A stretch of DNA of 64,000 nucleotides, taken from Aureimonas sp. Leaf427. Lineage in GTDB: Bacteria > Pseudomonadota > Alphaproteobacteria > Rhizobiales > Rhizobiaceae. The notes under the pieces were generated by a model. It did no database searches. It saw only the letters and a list, made by a program, of their open reading frames with translations, and was not told the DNA's origin. Below, one piece after another: positions 27,630 through 36,338 of this stretch; the stretch's first letter is position 1, and every line of letters starts with the position of its first letter. Both the position numbers and the translations under genes were made by a program. The DNA is taken from the NCBI RefSeq assembly GCF_001425485.1, contig NZ_LMQW01000034.1:248001-312000 (forward strand), given 5' to 3'.

Positions 27630-28397
27630 ATGGATGTCTTCGAGAACGAAGGTCTGAAGCTCGCCTTCATCGACGAGGGCGATCCGAGCGCGCCCGCGAT
27701 CGTGCTCGTCCACGGTTTCGCCTCCACGCTCGCCGTGAACTGGGTCGATCCCGGCTGGGTCGCGACGCTGACCGGCGCAGGCTACCGGGTTCTCGCCTTC
27801 GACCATCGCGGACACGGCAAAAGCGAGAAGCCGCACGATCCCGCCGCCTACGCGCCGCAGCGCATGGCCTCCGACATCCGGGCGCTGATGGCTGCGCGAG
27901 GGGTCGGGACAGCGGTCCTCTTCGGCTATTCCATGGGCGCCCGCGTTTCCGCGTTCGCCGCGATCGAGACGCCGGAGCTTTTCCCCGCCCTCGTCTTCGG
28001 CGGCCTTGGCCTCGGGCTCGTCGACGGCGTCGGCGACTGGGACCCGATCGCGGAGGCTCTGCTCGCGCCCTCTCTCGACGACGTGACGCATGAGCGCGGC
28101 CGCATGTTCCGCGCCTTCGCCGATCGCACGCGGAGCGACCGGCTGGCGCTCGCCGCCTGCATCAAGACCTCGCGCGTCGAGCCCGGCATCGAGGAGGTCG
28201 CCGGCATCGCGGTTCCCGTTCTCGTCGGCGTCGGCACGCGCGACGATATTGCCGGGTCCGCTGAGGGGCTCGCCGCCCTGATGCCCCATGCCGAGGCCTT
28301 CGCCATCCAGAACCGCGACCATATGCTGGCGGTCGGCGACCGGAGCTTCAAGGCCGAGGTCCTGCGCTTCCTGGAGGCCCATCCTTGGGCGGCGTGA
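27630..28397 (+). CDS. alpha/beta hydrolase
   Basis: A 255-residue alpha/beta hydrolase. The oxyanion HGF motif follows IVLVHGFAST (25-34), the nucleophile elbow is GYSMGA (Ser about 101) and the catalytic His lies in NRDHMLAVGD near the C-terminus. ATG 27,630 is preceded by GCAGGAG. The following gene starts before this one ends, so they form a two-gene operon of paralogous hydrolases. Substrate unknown (ester or lactone). Confidence 0.85.
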   Translation: MDVFENEGLKLAFIDEGDPSAPAIVLVHGFASTLAVNWVDPGWVATLTGAGYRVLAFDHRGHGKSEKPHDPAAYAPQRMASDIRALMAARGVGTAVLFGYSMGARVSAFAAIETPELFPALVFGGLGLGLVDGVGDWDPIAEALLAPSLDDVTHERGRMFRAFADRTRSDRLALAACIKTSRVEPGIEEVAGIAVPVLVGVGTRDDIAGSAEGLAALMPHAEAFAIQNRDHMLAVGDRSFKAEVLRFLEAHPWAA

Positions 28398-29284
28398 AGC
28401 CGGCCGAGCCGGTCGCCGTCTCCTATCGCGGGGCGGACGGGAACCGGATCGCCGGTGTCCGCTTCGGAGATGGCGGCGCTCCCGTTCTCCTTCTCCACGG
28501 GGCCGGTCAGACGCGCTATGCCTGGACGCGAACGGGCGGGGCGCTCGCGAGCGTCGGCTTCCGCGCGATCGCGCTGGACCAGCGGGGCCACGGCGAGAGC
28601 GACTGGGTGGCGGACGGGGCCTATGCGTTCGAGGATTTCGGGCGCGATGCGCTCGCGATCTGCCGCGCGATCCGCGACGAGTCCGGCGAGCCGCCGATTC
28701 TCGTCGGCGCCTCGCTCGGCGGGATCGCGGGGCTGATCGCCAGCCATGCCACCGAGAGCGAAATCCTGAAGGCGCTGGTCCTCGTGGACGTGACGCCGAG
28801 TCTGGCGCTGGCGGGGCTCCTGCGCATACGGGCTTTCATGGCCGAGCATCTGGAAACGGGGTTCGCCTCGCTGGAGGAGGCGGCCGAGGCTGTGGCGCGC
28901 TATCAGCCGGGGCGCTCGCGGCCCCCCTCGCTCGACGGGCTCTCGCGCAATCTGCGCAGGCAGGCGGACGGCCGGTTTCATTGGCATTGGGACCCCGCTC
29001 TGCTTCTCAGCTCGCGAAACGTGATGAGCGGCGGGGAGGAAGGAGCAGTGCAGCTTCGCGCGGCGGCGGCGGCGTTCCGCGCGCCCGCGCTGCTCGTGAA
29101 AGGCGGCGCGTCCGACCTCGTGACGGCGCCGGAGGTCGAGGAATTCCTGCGCCTCGTGCCGCATGCGGGCTTCGTCGATATCGCGGATGCCGGCCATATG
29201 GTGGCCGGCGATCGCAACGATGTCTTCGCCGCGGCGATCCTCGGCTTTCTCGAAGCTCTTTCGCCGAACGCCGCGAAACGGTAA
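28385..29284 (+). CDS. alpha/beta hydrolase
   Basis: A 299-residue alpha/beta hydrolase with LLLHGAGQTRYAW (33-45), nucleophile elbow GASLGG (about 104) and catalytic His in IADAGHMVAGD. Two starts are plausible: TTG 28,385, seven bases after GGAGG, and GTG 28,394, which makes a four-base GTGA overlap with the preceding stop. The TTG is given because of its ribosome site. It is a distant paralogue of the upstream hydrolase and translationally linked to it. Confidence 0.82.
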   Translation: MGGVKPAEPVAVSYRGADGNRIAGVRFGDGGAPVLLLHGAGQTRYAWTRTGGALASVGFRAIALDQRGHGESDWVADGAYAFEDFGRDALAICRAIRDESGEPPILVGASLGGIAGLIASHATESEILKALVLVDVTPSLALAGLLRIRAFMAEHLETGFASLEEAAEAVARYQPGRSRPPSLDGLSRNLRRQADGRFHWHWDPALLLSSRNVMSGGEEGAVQLRAAAAAFRAPALLVKGGASDLVTAPEVEEFLRLVPHAGFVDIADAGHMVAGDRNDVFAAAILGFLEALSPNAAKR

Positions 29285-29402
29285 CGCTCGTCTCGTAATC
29301 CCGACGGGATGGGGTGTCGTTTCGCCCCGGACCCGACTATTTAGCACGCCAGCGGCTTGTCCCCTTTCGAGGGGCAGACTTGGACGAGACAGGAGATCCG
29401 CG

Positions 29403-30233
29403 ATGACGGCGATCGGCAGGCAGGCGCAGGATCGGCTTCAGGCGATCGATCCGATCTGGGACCGGGTGCGCGAGGAGGCTCTGGAGGCGGCGGACCGGGA
29501 GCCGGTCCTGTCCGGCTTCTTCTATTCGACCGTTCTCAACCACAAGAGCCTGGAAGCCGCCGTCGTCCACCGCATCTCGCAGCGGCTGGACCATGCCGAC
29601 GTGCCGGCGATCCTGATCGCCCAGGCCTTCGCCGGATTTCAGAGCGGCGACACGCTCTGGTGCGAGATGCTGCGCAGCGATCTCCAGGCCGTGCTCGACC
29701 GAGATCCCGCCTGCGACCGGTTCATCGAGCCGTTGCTCTATTTCAAGGGCTTCCACGCGATTCAGACGCATCGTCTGGCGCATTGGCTCTGGAATGCGGG
29801 CCGTCGCGATTTCGCGCTCTATCTGCAGTCGCGCTCCTCGGCCGTGTTCCAGACCGACATCAACCCCGCCTCCAAGCTCGGGCGCGGGCTCTTTCTCGAC
29901 CATGCGACGGGTATCGTGATCGGGCAGACCGCCGAGATCGGCGACAATGTCTCGATCCTTCAGGACGTGACGCTCGGCGGGAACGGCAAGGAGCACGGCG
30001 ACCGGCATCCCAAGATCGGCAATGGCGTGCTCATCGGCGCGGGGGCCAAGGTGCTCGGCAATATCCGCATCGGGGAGTGCTCGAAGGTCGCAGCCGGATC
30101 GGTTGTTCTCAAGGCCGTGCCGCCGCATACGACGGTCGCGGGCGTTCCGGCGAAGATCGTCGGATCGACCGACGACTGTTGCGGCGGCGAGCCGGGCCGG
30201 GCCATGAACCACATGTTCGGCCGCGAAGACTGA
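29403..30233 (+). CDS. cysE: serine O-acetyltransferase
   Basis: A 276-residue CysE. The N-terminal helical domain (to about 145) carries the SFFYS-type segment LSGFFYSTVLNHKSLEAA. The C-terminal left-handed beta helix is built of hexapeptides (LFLDHATGIVIGQTAEIGDNVSI). His in LDHATG and His in GDRHPKIG are the catalytic and substrate-binding residues. It acetylates serine for cysteine synthesis. ATG 29,403 has AGGAG upstream. The C-terminal tail DDCCGG...MNHMF carries the end where cysteine synthase normally docks. Confidence 0.93.
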   Translation: MTAIGRQAQDRLQAIDPIWDRVREEALEAADREPVLSGFFYSTVLNHKSLEAAVVHRISQRLDHADVPAILIAQAFAGFQSGDTLWCEMLRSDLQAVLDRDPACDRFIEPLLYFKGFHAIQTHRLAHWLWNAGRRDFALYLQSRSSAVFQTDINPASKLGRGLFLDHATGIVIGQTAEIGDNVSILQDVTLGGNGKEHGDRHPKIGNGVLIGAGAKVLGNIRIGECSKVAAGSVVLKAVPPHTTVAGVPAKIVGSTDDCCGGEPGRAMNHMFGRED

Positions 30234-30348
30234 CGTTCCCGGCCGGGACCCATTGAACGACCGCGCGGACAGGACTGTCCCGCCCATCTCGAACGCGCCG
30301 CTCGCCATAAATCGCGGGTGGCCCGACATCATTTGAAGGAGAAGACCC

Positions 30349-30561
30349 TTGAAGCCTGACGAACTCCGCAAGGTGGAAGCCTATCTGAAGACCGTTTTCG
30401 CGGGCTCGCCCATCCGGGTGAAGGCGCTGCCGCGCAAGTCCGACTCGGCGGAAGTCTATGTCGGCGAAGAGTTCGTCGGTACGCTGAACAAGGATACGGA
30501 CGAGGGCGAAACGTCTTATTACTTCACCATGTCGATCCTCGAGATGGATCTCGAGGCCTGA
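30349..30561 (+). CDS. DUF3126 family protein
   Basis: A 70-residue cytoplasmic protein (MKPDELRKVEAYLKTVF...FTMSILEMDLEA) that matches the DUF3126 family found beside cysE in many Hyphomicrobiales. Start codon TTG 30,349 is supported by AAGGAG eight bases upstream. Function unknown. It follows cysE by 115 bases and may share its message. Confidence 0.85.
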   Translation: MKPDELRKVEAYLKTVFAGSPIRVKALPRKSDSAEVYVGEEFVGTLNKDTDEGETSYYFTMSILEMDLEA

Positions 30562-30572
30562 AACCCGACGAC

Positions 30573-30593
30573 GCCCCTTGAAACCAAAGGGGC
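30573..30593. terminator. hairpin after the DUF3126 gene
   Basis: Seven-bp stem GCCCCTT / AAGGGGC with a 7-base loop, between the convergent DUF3126 gene and the membrane hypothetical. The tail TTCCAATT is only partly T-rich, so termination may be modest. Confidence 0.45.
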
Positions 30594-30631
30594 TTCCAAT
30601 TCGCCATGCGGCCGACCGGGCGCATGGCCCG

Positions 30632-31327
30632 TCAGGATCGGCGGTGCTCCGACAGATAGGCGAGCACCGCCCGGTCGATCCGGTCCCATTGCGGCAAAAG
30701 CGCGTGCGAGAAGCGGTAGCGCAGCCGAAGACCCGGGGCGACCCGAACCTCCCGAATGCAATCCGCCGCCATGATCGCATCCTTCCCATCGAGGCAACTC
30801 GCCTCGTAGGCGGGGTCGCGTCTGCCGGGAGCGCTGTAGACGGCCTCTTCGGACGCGATGCCGGGCAGGCCAGGACGCGTCGAGCGCAGCAGCCCGGCCG
30901 GGCCGCTCGCGGCGGGCGTCGCAGGCGAGGGCGCGTCCGCGTCTCCCGTCGCCGTGTCGGTCGCGGATAGGCGGAGAAACAGGAGTCTCTTTGCCTCCGG
31001 GTCGTGGAAGATTTCCTGCGAACCCTCGGCAAAGCCGGTCATTTCAGGCCATTGCAGATAGAGATCGATCTCGCGCTGCGGCAGCTCCCGGCGCTGCTCG
31101 GGGAAGCGAACGGCATTGGCGGGAATGTCGAGCTTGTGGCGGCCGATCGAAAGGCGGACCGGCGCGGTCTGTGTCGTGGCACCGGCGTGGCGCAGCGTGG
31201 AGCCGAGCTGCAAGGCGCCGAAATAGAGGCCGGCGGCAAGGATCGCCATGCCCGCGACGCCGAGAGCGGCGATCCGCGAGATGGCAACGGGGACCGGAGT
31301 GTTCGGGGCAGCGAGAACCTTCGACAT
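30632..31327 (-). CDS. inner-membrane anchored hypothetical protein
   Basis: A 231-residue protein with one N-terminal helix (about 17-42, AISRIAALGVAGMAILAAGLYFGAL) and a periplasmic domain with two cysteines (ASCLDG, ADCIREV). The region TGDADAPSPATPAASGPAG is a linker. I do not recognise a characterised family. It is on the same strand as the BTLCP peptidase gene 98 bases upstream and could share its promoter. Confidence 0.6.
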   Translation of the reverse strand: MSKVLAAPNTPVPVAISRIAALGVAGMAILAAGLYFGALQLGSTLRHAGATTQTAPVRLSIGRHKLDIPANAVRFPEQRRELPQREIDLYLQWPEMTGFAEGSQEIFHDPEAKRLLFLRLSATDTATGDADAPSPATPAASGPAGLLRSTRPGLPGIASEEAVYSAPGRRDPAYEASCLDGKDAIMAADCIREVRVAPGLRLRYRFSHALLPQWDRIDRAVLAYLSEHRRS

Positions 31328-31425
31328 CGACCGTTCCGGGGCGGGAAACCGGCCGGGCCGGCCGTCCCATCGCTATGCCCGCCGAGGATCGCTCGAAGCT
31401 GGAACGGCTGTCGAAGTCCTACCCG

Positions 31426-32025
31426 TCAGCGCACGCTGCCGACGAGCACGTCGCGGTCGTCGGCGATGCCGACCCATTTGGCCGAGTTCTTTTCCGACTG
31501 GCGCTTCAGATAGCGATACTGCGTCTGCTTCCAGTCGAGGACGCCCTCTTCGAGGTTGTCGAGGATGAAGTCGCCCTTGTCTGTGCGCACGGTGAGCACG
31601 GCATGGCCGTCGCCGTTCGGCTGGCGGACGACGGTGATGAGGAGGGCCGAGCGCAGGAAGCCCGCGCGCTCCAGCATGTATTGCTTCAGGAGCGCGTAGT
31701 CCTCGCAGTCGCCCTCGGTCCGCGGATAGGACCAGTATTCGGGGACGCCGTGCATCTCCTCGTCCGTGCGGGGAAAGATGCTGATATTGACGGCGTCGTT
31801 GACCTCGACGATCTTCTCCCAGGTCGCCTTGGTCAGCTTGGTGACGCCGACCTCGGCATTGGTGCCGCATTCCTCGGCATAGCGCTTGCAGAAGTCGTAA
31901 TGGCCGATCGGCTGGGAGGTCGAACCTTCGACGGGCATGGAACGGTTGGCGGCGAAGGCCGACGTGCTGACGACGGCCGCGAGACCGCAGAGCGCCATTC
32001 CGAGTGTCGACATCGACCGCTTCAT
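31426..32025 (-). CDS. transglutaminase-like cysteine peptidase (BTLCP family)
   Basis: A 199-residue periplasmic protein with a signal peptide (MKRSMSTLGMALCGLAAVVSTSAFA, residues 1-25). The catalytic triad is Cys107 (EGDCEDYALLK), His141 (GDGHAVLTV) and Asp156 (FILDN). The family (DUF920/peptidase C93) includes LapG, which releases adhesins, but many alphaproteobacterial members have no known target. No LapD/adhesin gene is visible nearby. Confidence 0.88.
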   Translation of the reverse strand: MKRSMSTLGMALCGLAAVVSTSAFAANRSMPVEGSTSQPIGHYDFCKRYAEECGTNAEVGVTKLTKATWEKIVEVNDAVNISIFPRTDEEMHGVPEYWSYPRTEGDCEDYALLKQYMLERAGFLRSALLITVVRQPNGDGHAVLTVRTDKGDFILDNLEEGVLDWKQTQYRYLKRQSEKNSAKWVGIADDRDVLVGSVR

Positions 32026-32385
32026 GTCCGAACCTCTTGCTTCGAAGAGGACCTTGACAGAGGCGTTTTACTTTGAGCGGAAGTTCAGTCTGCGCAATTG
32101 ATTCGAATTTTACCGACTTCGTGGCGCTCTATACTTTCTGAGATGTGGTACCCATTTCGAAAATCGTCGCGTCCGCGCAAACCTTTGGTCAAGCATAGAC
32201 GAGCGGCGTTCATCGTTTCGTGCGGAAACCCCCCGGTGCCGCGACGTCAGATGCCCCCAAACGTAAAAGGCGCGGTGCTCCTGTGGGGAGCCGCGCGCCT
32301 TCGGTCGGCATGGGCGTGTTCAGCCGCGTCGCGGCGGCGGGCCGCTTCGATCGGGATCGGTCGAGGCGATCGTTCGCAGCGCGGC
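32026..32385. other. 360-base intergenic region
   Basis: Upstream region of the BTLCP gene and downstream region of the PilZ gene, both on the minus strand. The left 180 bases are unusually AT-rich (TTTTACTTTGAG, AATTGATTCGAATTTTACC) and probably hold the BTLCP promoter. The right part holds the terminator listed separately. No gene is supported. Confidence 0.5.
32265..32300 (-). terminator. intrinsic terminator of the PilZ gene
   Basis: On the minus strand GGCGCGCGGCTCCCC pairs imperfectly with GGAGCACCGCGCC around an ACA loop and is followed by TTTTACG, a rho-independent layout 86 bases after the PilZ gene stop. Confidence 0.65.
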
Positions 32386-32985
32386 TTACAGTTTTTCGAG
32401 CGTCTCGCGCAGCTGGACCGCCGCGAACTCGATCGCGAGGCCCTCTTCGAGATGGCGCACGACCCGGCCCTGCATGGTGCCGAGCCGGATGCGCGAGCCG
32501 AGCGCGGGACGCACGTCCGACTTGACCGCCGCGCCGGAGAGCGAAAGGTCGATGATGCGGACCTTGTAGGTTCGGCCATCCTCGAGCGCGATGTCGATGA
32601 ACGGGTTCTTGGGATGGATGCGCTCGTGCCGGCGGTCTTCGGGCAGATCGAGCTCGTGGCGGTTCGCGAGCCACGTGATCTGCGCCGCGAGCTTCTCGCG
32701 CTTGCGCTCGGTCACGCGCAGGTTCATCGCGAAGCCGCCGGAGAAGACCCGCGTGACCAGTCCCTCCAGACGACCGATGTGGTCGGCGTAGAGGATCACC
32801 CGTTCATCCTTGCGGGGCATGGCCGCGGTCAGGACGGCGATATCGCCGGCGGACATGTTCTGCACCCGGCACGGGTATTCCGACTGATCCTCCAGCATGA
32901 AACGGCCGAGAAGATCGACCGCGACGCGGTGGAAGCGCCGGCGCTCGGCCTGATCGCCCTCGGGGGCCGTTGCGAGATTGTTCAT
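32386..32985 (-). CDS. PilZ domain protein
   Basis: A 199-residue cytoplasmic protein with two PilZ-like halves. The first has ERRRFHRVAVDLLGRF (13-28), matching the RxxxR c-di-GMP motif, and the NMSAGD motif (DxSxxG variant) near 45. The second has RRHERIHPKNPF (118-129) and DLSLSGAAV near 148. ATG 32,985 is the start; the longer frame upstream lacks character. It probably senses c-di-GMP to alter motility, cell cycle or surface functions. Confidence 0.8.
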   Translation of the reverse strand: MNNLATAPEGDQAERRRFHRVAVDLLGRFMLEDQSEYPCRVQNMSAGDIAVLTAAMPRKDERVILYADHIGRLEGLVTRVFSGGFAMNLRVTERKREKLAAQITWLANRHELDLPEDRRHERIHPKNPFIDIALEDGRTYKVRIIDLSLSGAAVKSDVRPALGSRIRLGTMQGRVVRHLEEGLAIEFAAVQLRETLEKL

Positions 32986-33462
32986 GGAGCCGACCGCCGA
33001 AGGAGGACCGCCCGAAAGCGGCTGTGCTGGTGCAGAATGTAAGGGGAGAACCTTAAAGGGCCGTTCATCTCCATGAACGGAAACCGCGCCCTTCCCGGCG
33101 ACCATGCCCGTTCATCCTGTCGCGGGACTTCCTTCGTGCGAGGGGCTGTCAGGGCAGCCCGAGGGTCGATCGGCGTATCCGGACGCGAACGGCGTGGTAT
33201 GCGGAAGATGTCGCCGCGGCCGGCGGCGCCCTTCGGTGCCGTCTGTCATCGCGGGGCGGCCGACGTTGGGCCCCGGTCGGACGGCTCTTCTTTTGGCGCC
33301 GTTTCTCCTTACGTTGTGCCGAGCGGCGGCGGAGCAGCCGGGTCGATCGGCTTTTGGGCTGGCCGGCCTGACCGGAACCTTCCCGACGAACCCTTAGTGA
33401 AGGGGACGCATTCCTCGCGCCGTCGCAGGCGCAAGCAAGGCTTCCCGGAGGCGGAGAGACGC
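32986..33462. other. 477-base intergenic region without a supported gene
   Basis: Divergent region between the PilZ gene and the rhomboid gene. Open frames are present on both strands, including one continuous with rhomboid, but their products (Arg/Pro/Gly-rich) have no domain or membrane character. I see no convincing repeat or RNA. Confidence 0.5.
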
Positions 33463-34224
33463 TTGAGCATCGACGAGACGAGGTCCCCTCCGCCAAGGCG
33501 CATCCCGGCGCAGCCGCCGGCCTTCAACGTGCCCGGCATCGTTCTCGCCATGCTGGTTCTGCTGACGGTGGTGCATGTCGCGCGGACCTATCTGATCGGT
33601 CCGATCCTCGACGAGCGCTTCGTGGCGGATGCCGCCTTCATCCCGGCCTGCTATTCGCAGCCCTGCGAGCTCATCTTCGGCCGCCCGGCCGGTGCGCTTC
33701 TCTGGGCGCCGCTGACCCATGCGCTGATCCATGGCGACTGGACGCATCTGGGGCTGAACAGCGTCTGGCTTCTCGCCTTCGGCTCGCCCGTCGCACGGCG
33801 AATCGGCAGCGGCCGCTTCCTCGCCTTCTCGGTCGGCGGCGCAATCGCTGGAGCTGCGGCCTTCTTCGCTCTGAACCCGGTTCTGATGGAGCCGGTGATC
33901 GGCGCTTCGGGAGTCGTCACCGCGCTGATGGGCGGCGCATGCCGATTTGCCTTTGCCGGCCTGTCCCGGCGTTCGCCCGGCATGGGCTGGACGCCGCGCC
34001 TCTCCATCGGGCAGGCGCTCACGGACCGGACGATCCTTTTCTTCATCGCGGTCTTCTTCGCGACGAACCTTCTGACCGCCACCTCGCTCGGCGGCTATGT
34101 CTCTGGCGGCGCTCAGATTGCCTGGGAAGCGCATATCGGCGGCTTCCTCTTCGGCTTCCTCGCCTTCGCGCTTTTCGATCGCGGACCGGCGCCGGGACGC
34201 CCGCCAGCCTCACCCGTCGCTTGA
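33463..34224 (+). CDS. rhomboid family intramembrane serine protease
   Basis: A 253-residue membrane protease with about six helices. The catalytic dyad is Ser149 in VIGASGVVTALMG and His224 in WEAHIGGFLFG; His90, His95 and Asn99 in LIHGDWTHLGLNS form the oxyanion region. TTG 33,463 is chosen because GGAGA lies six bases upstream and family sequence begins soon after; the frame is open to 33,073 without an adequate start. It is followed by a CBS protein gene 50 bases away. Confidence 0.85.
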   Translation: MSIDETRSPPPRRIPAQPPAFNVPGIVLAMLVLLTVVHVARTYLIGPILDERFVADAAFIPACYSQPCELIFGRPAGALLWAPLTHALIHGDWTHLGLNSVWLLAFGSPVARRIGSGRFLAFSVGGAIAGAAAFFALNPVLMEPVIGASGVVTALMGGACRFAFAGLSRRSPGMGWTPRLSIGQALTDRTILFFIAVFFATNLLTATSLGGYVSGGAQIAWEAHIGGFLFGFLAFALFDRGPAPGRPPASPVA

Positions 34225-34274
34225 ATTGCGCGTCCCGCTGTCGCACCATCCCCCGGCAGCCATGGGAGGACGCG

Positions 34275-34706
34275 ATGAGCATCAAGCACATTCTGGAGGA
34301 AAAGGGACGTCAGGTTTTCACGATGACGCCGTCCTCGACGCTGGAAGAAGCCGCGCGCGAGCTGTCCAGCCGGAAGATCGGTGCTCTGATCCTGACCGAC
34401 GACGGTGGACGGATCAGCGGCATTCTCTCCGAACGCGACATCGTGCGCATGATCGCCCGCAACGGCGCCGACTGCCTCGGGCAGAGCATCGCCAACGTGA
34501 TGACGACGAAGGTCGTGACCTGCACGGAGGCCATGTCGATCGACGAGGTGATGGAGATCATGACCGCAGGCCGCTTCCGCCACGTTCCCGTCGAGGAGAA
34601 CGGCCGGCTGGTCGGCGTCATCTCGATCGGCGACGTCGTGAAGAAGCGGATCGAGGAGGCCGTCCAGGAGGCCGAGCAGATGCGGACCTATATCGCCGCC
34701 GGTTGA
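34275..34706 (+). CDS. CBS-domain protein
   Basis: A 143-residue cytoplasmic protein made of two CBS motifs: residues 8-65 (TMTPSSTLEEAARELSSRKIG, then GILSERDIVRMIA) and 75-130 (VMTTKVVTCTEAMSIDEVMEIM, then GVISIGDVVKKRI). Such stand-alone pairs bind adenosyl nucleotides or NAD and regulate partner enzymes. ATG 34,275 has GGGAGGA seven bases upstream. Confidence 0.88.
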   Translation: MSIKHILEEKGRQVFTMTPSSTLEEAARELSSRKIGALILTDDGGRISGILSERDIVRMIARNGADCLGQSIANVMTTKVVTCTEAMSIDEVMEIMTAGRFRHVPVEENGRLVGVISIGDVVKKRIEEAVQEAEQMRTYIAAG

Positions 34707-34821
34707 CGCATCCGACGCGTACGTTCCGGCATGGTCCCTGCGCCGCAGGGGGCGTGTCTGGTTCTCGTTGTGAGACGATTGCGCTTCGGTCGTCTCTCGC
34801 GCCAGCGCTCGATGTAAGCCT

Positions 34822-35823
34822 CTAGAACACGACCTCGGCCACGCGGATGATCTCGGGCAGACGCCGCATGGTCTCTTCGTAGCCGAGGTCGATCGCCTCG
34901 CGCGCCCTGAAGAATTCGGACAGCTTGATGTCGCGGACCTTCGGCTGAAGCGAGAGGTCCGGCGGATCGCCGGCAAGGCGCGAGCGCGAGATGCGGTCCT
35001 GTATGATGTTGAAGGCATCGGCCATGGAGCGCGTGATGCCGATCTTCTCGCGCCGGTGGATCGCTTCCAGCTGGTTCGGATCGAGCTCCTGCGTGAAAGC
35101 GTGCTTTTCCGCCGCCGTCGGCTGGTGCGGATCCGTCGCCCGCATGCGCAGGACGGCGGCGCGGCCGAAGAGATCGTAGTTGAGGTTCACCGCGACGACG
35201 AGCCGCTCCTCGAAGGCCCTGCAGACCGAAACGGGCACGGGGTTGGCGATGGCTCCGTCGATCAGCTGCCGGTCGCCGCAGGCGACGGGCTCGAAGACGC
35301 CGGGCAGCGCATAGGAGGCGCGCATGGCGAGAATGAGCGAGCCGGAATCCAGCCAGACCTCGTGACCGCTGCGCGATTCCACGGCGACGCAGACGAGGCG
35401 GCGGTCGAGCGATTCGATGTCCACGCCGTCCAGCGTCTCGACCAGCCGCCGGTTGAGCCGCATCCCGCCGAGGAGACCGGCGCCGCCGAAGCGCAGATCG
35501 AGAAAGCGGATGAGGCCTCGCCGCGTCAGCGAGAGGGCGAATTCTTCCAGTTCGGGAAGACGCCCCGCGAGATAACAGCCGCCGACCAAAGCTCCGATGG
35601 AGGTGCCGGCGATCATCGAGATCGGAATCTGGGCTTCGTCGAGAGCTTTCAGGACGCCGATATGGGCCCAACCGCGAGCGGCGCCGCCGCCGAGCGCCAA
35701 TGCAATGCCGGGTTTCGCAGTTCGAGGCCTCGGATGCGTCGGGGGAACGGTCCCTCTCTCGGTATCGGGCACCGCCGGGGGCAGCCGTTGCGGATCGTTA
35801 CGCTTGAACACTCTCTCCAGCAT
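34822..35823 (-). CDS. patatin-like phospholipase
   Basis: A 333-residue patatin-family hydrolase (RssA-like). The oxyanion loop GGGAARGWAH is at 45-54, the nucleophile Ser75 lies in IAGTSIGALVGG, and the dyad Asp189 in LIDGAIANPVP. The C-terminal third has a long charged helix. It probably acts on membrane lipids from the cytoplasmic face. It is monocistronic and convergent with the CBS gene. Confidence 0.88.
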   Translation of the reverse strand: MLERVFKRNDPQRLPPAVPDTERGTVPPTHPRPRTAKPGIALALGGGAARGWAHIGVLKALDEAQIPISMIAGTSIGALVGGCYLAGRLPELEEFALSLTRRGLIRFLDLRFGGAGLLGGMRLNRRLVETLDGVDIESLDRRLVCVAVESRSGHEVWLDSGSLILAMRASYALPGVFEPVACGDRQLIDGAIANPVPVSVCRAFEERLVVAVNLNYDLFGRAAVLRMRATDPHQPTAAEKHAFTQELDPNQLEAIHRREKIGITRSMADAFNIIQDRISRSRLAGDPPDLSLQPKVRDIKLSEFFRAREAIDLGYEETMRRLPEIIRVAEVVF

Positions 35824-35888
35824 TTCGAACAGTCCGTTCTTCCACGGTCGAGTTCACTGCAGGCTAGATCTCGAATGTTGCATTCGAT

Positions 35889-36338
35889 TTAAGCACCTGC
35901 CGGAATTCGATGCTGCATCAGCGAAGGATCGGTCTTGAGGGATCGTCCGTCGCCGGCGGTATCGACCAGACGATAGAAGCATGTTGTGCGATGGGTGTGA
36001 CACGTCTCCTCCGGCTTGGAGACTTCCACGCGCAGCCAGACGGCATCCTGGTCGCAGTCCACGCGGATTTCGCGCACGCTCTGGAGCGCGCCCGACGTCT
36101 CTCCCTTTTTCCAAAGCTCGCGTCTGGAGCGGCTGTAGTAATGGGCGATGCCGGTCGAGATCGTCAGGTCGAACGCTTCGGCGTTCATGTAGGCGACCAT
36201 CAGCAACTCGCCGCTCGTCCAATCCGTCACGACCGTGGTGACGAGGCCGGCGGAGTCGAAGCGCGGCGAGAGGACGAGGCCCTCTTCCAGCTCCGTCTTC
36301 GACCCGCTCGGCGCGGAGAAGGGACGAGGCTCGCTCAT
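35889..36338 (-). CDS. hisI: phosphoribosyl-AMP cyclohydrolase
   Basis: A 149-residue HisI. Zinc and magnesium ligands are in the [12 protein letters not shown] motif (Cys95, with Asp94, Asp96, Asp98) and in the [11 protein letters not shown] motif (Cys113 and Cys120). The active-site segment [19 protein letters not shown] is intact. It performs the third step of histidine synthesis. The ATG overlaps the folE stop by four bases, so the two are translationally coupled. Confidence 0.95.
   Translation of the reverse strand: MSEPRPFSAPSGSKTELEEGLVLSPRFDSAGLVTTVVTDWTSGELLMVAYMNAEAFDLTISTGIAHYYSRSRRELWKKGETSGALQSVREIRVDCDQDAVWLRVEVSKPEETCHTHRTTCFYRLVDTAGDGRSLKTDPSLMQHRIPAGA

Noticed and set aside
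33073-33462. In-frame extension that would lengthen the rhomboid protease by 130 residues
   Set aside because: The extension is Arg/Pro/Gly-rich, has no domain character, and TTG 33,463 has a good ribosome site at the point where family sequence begins.
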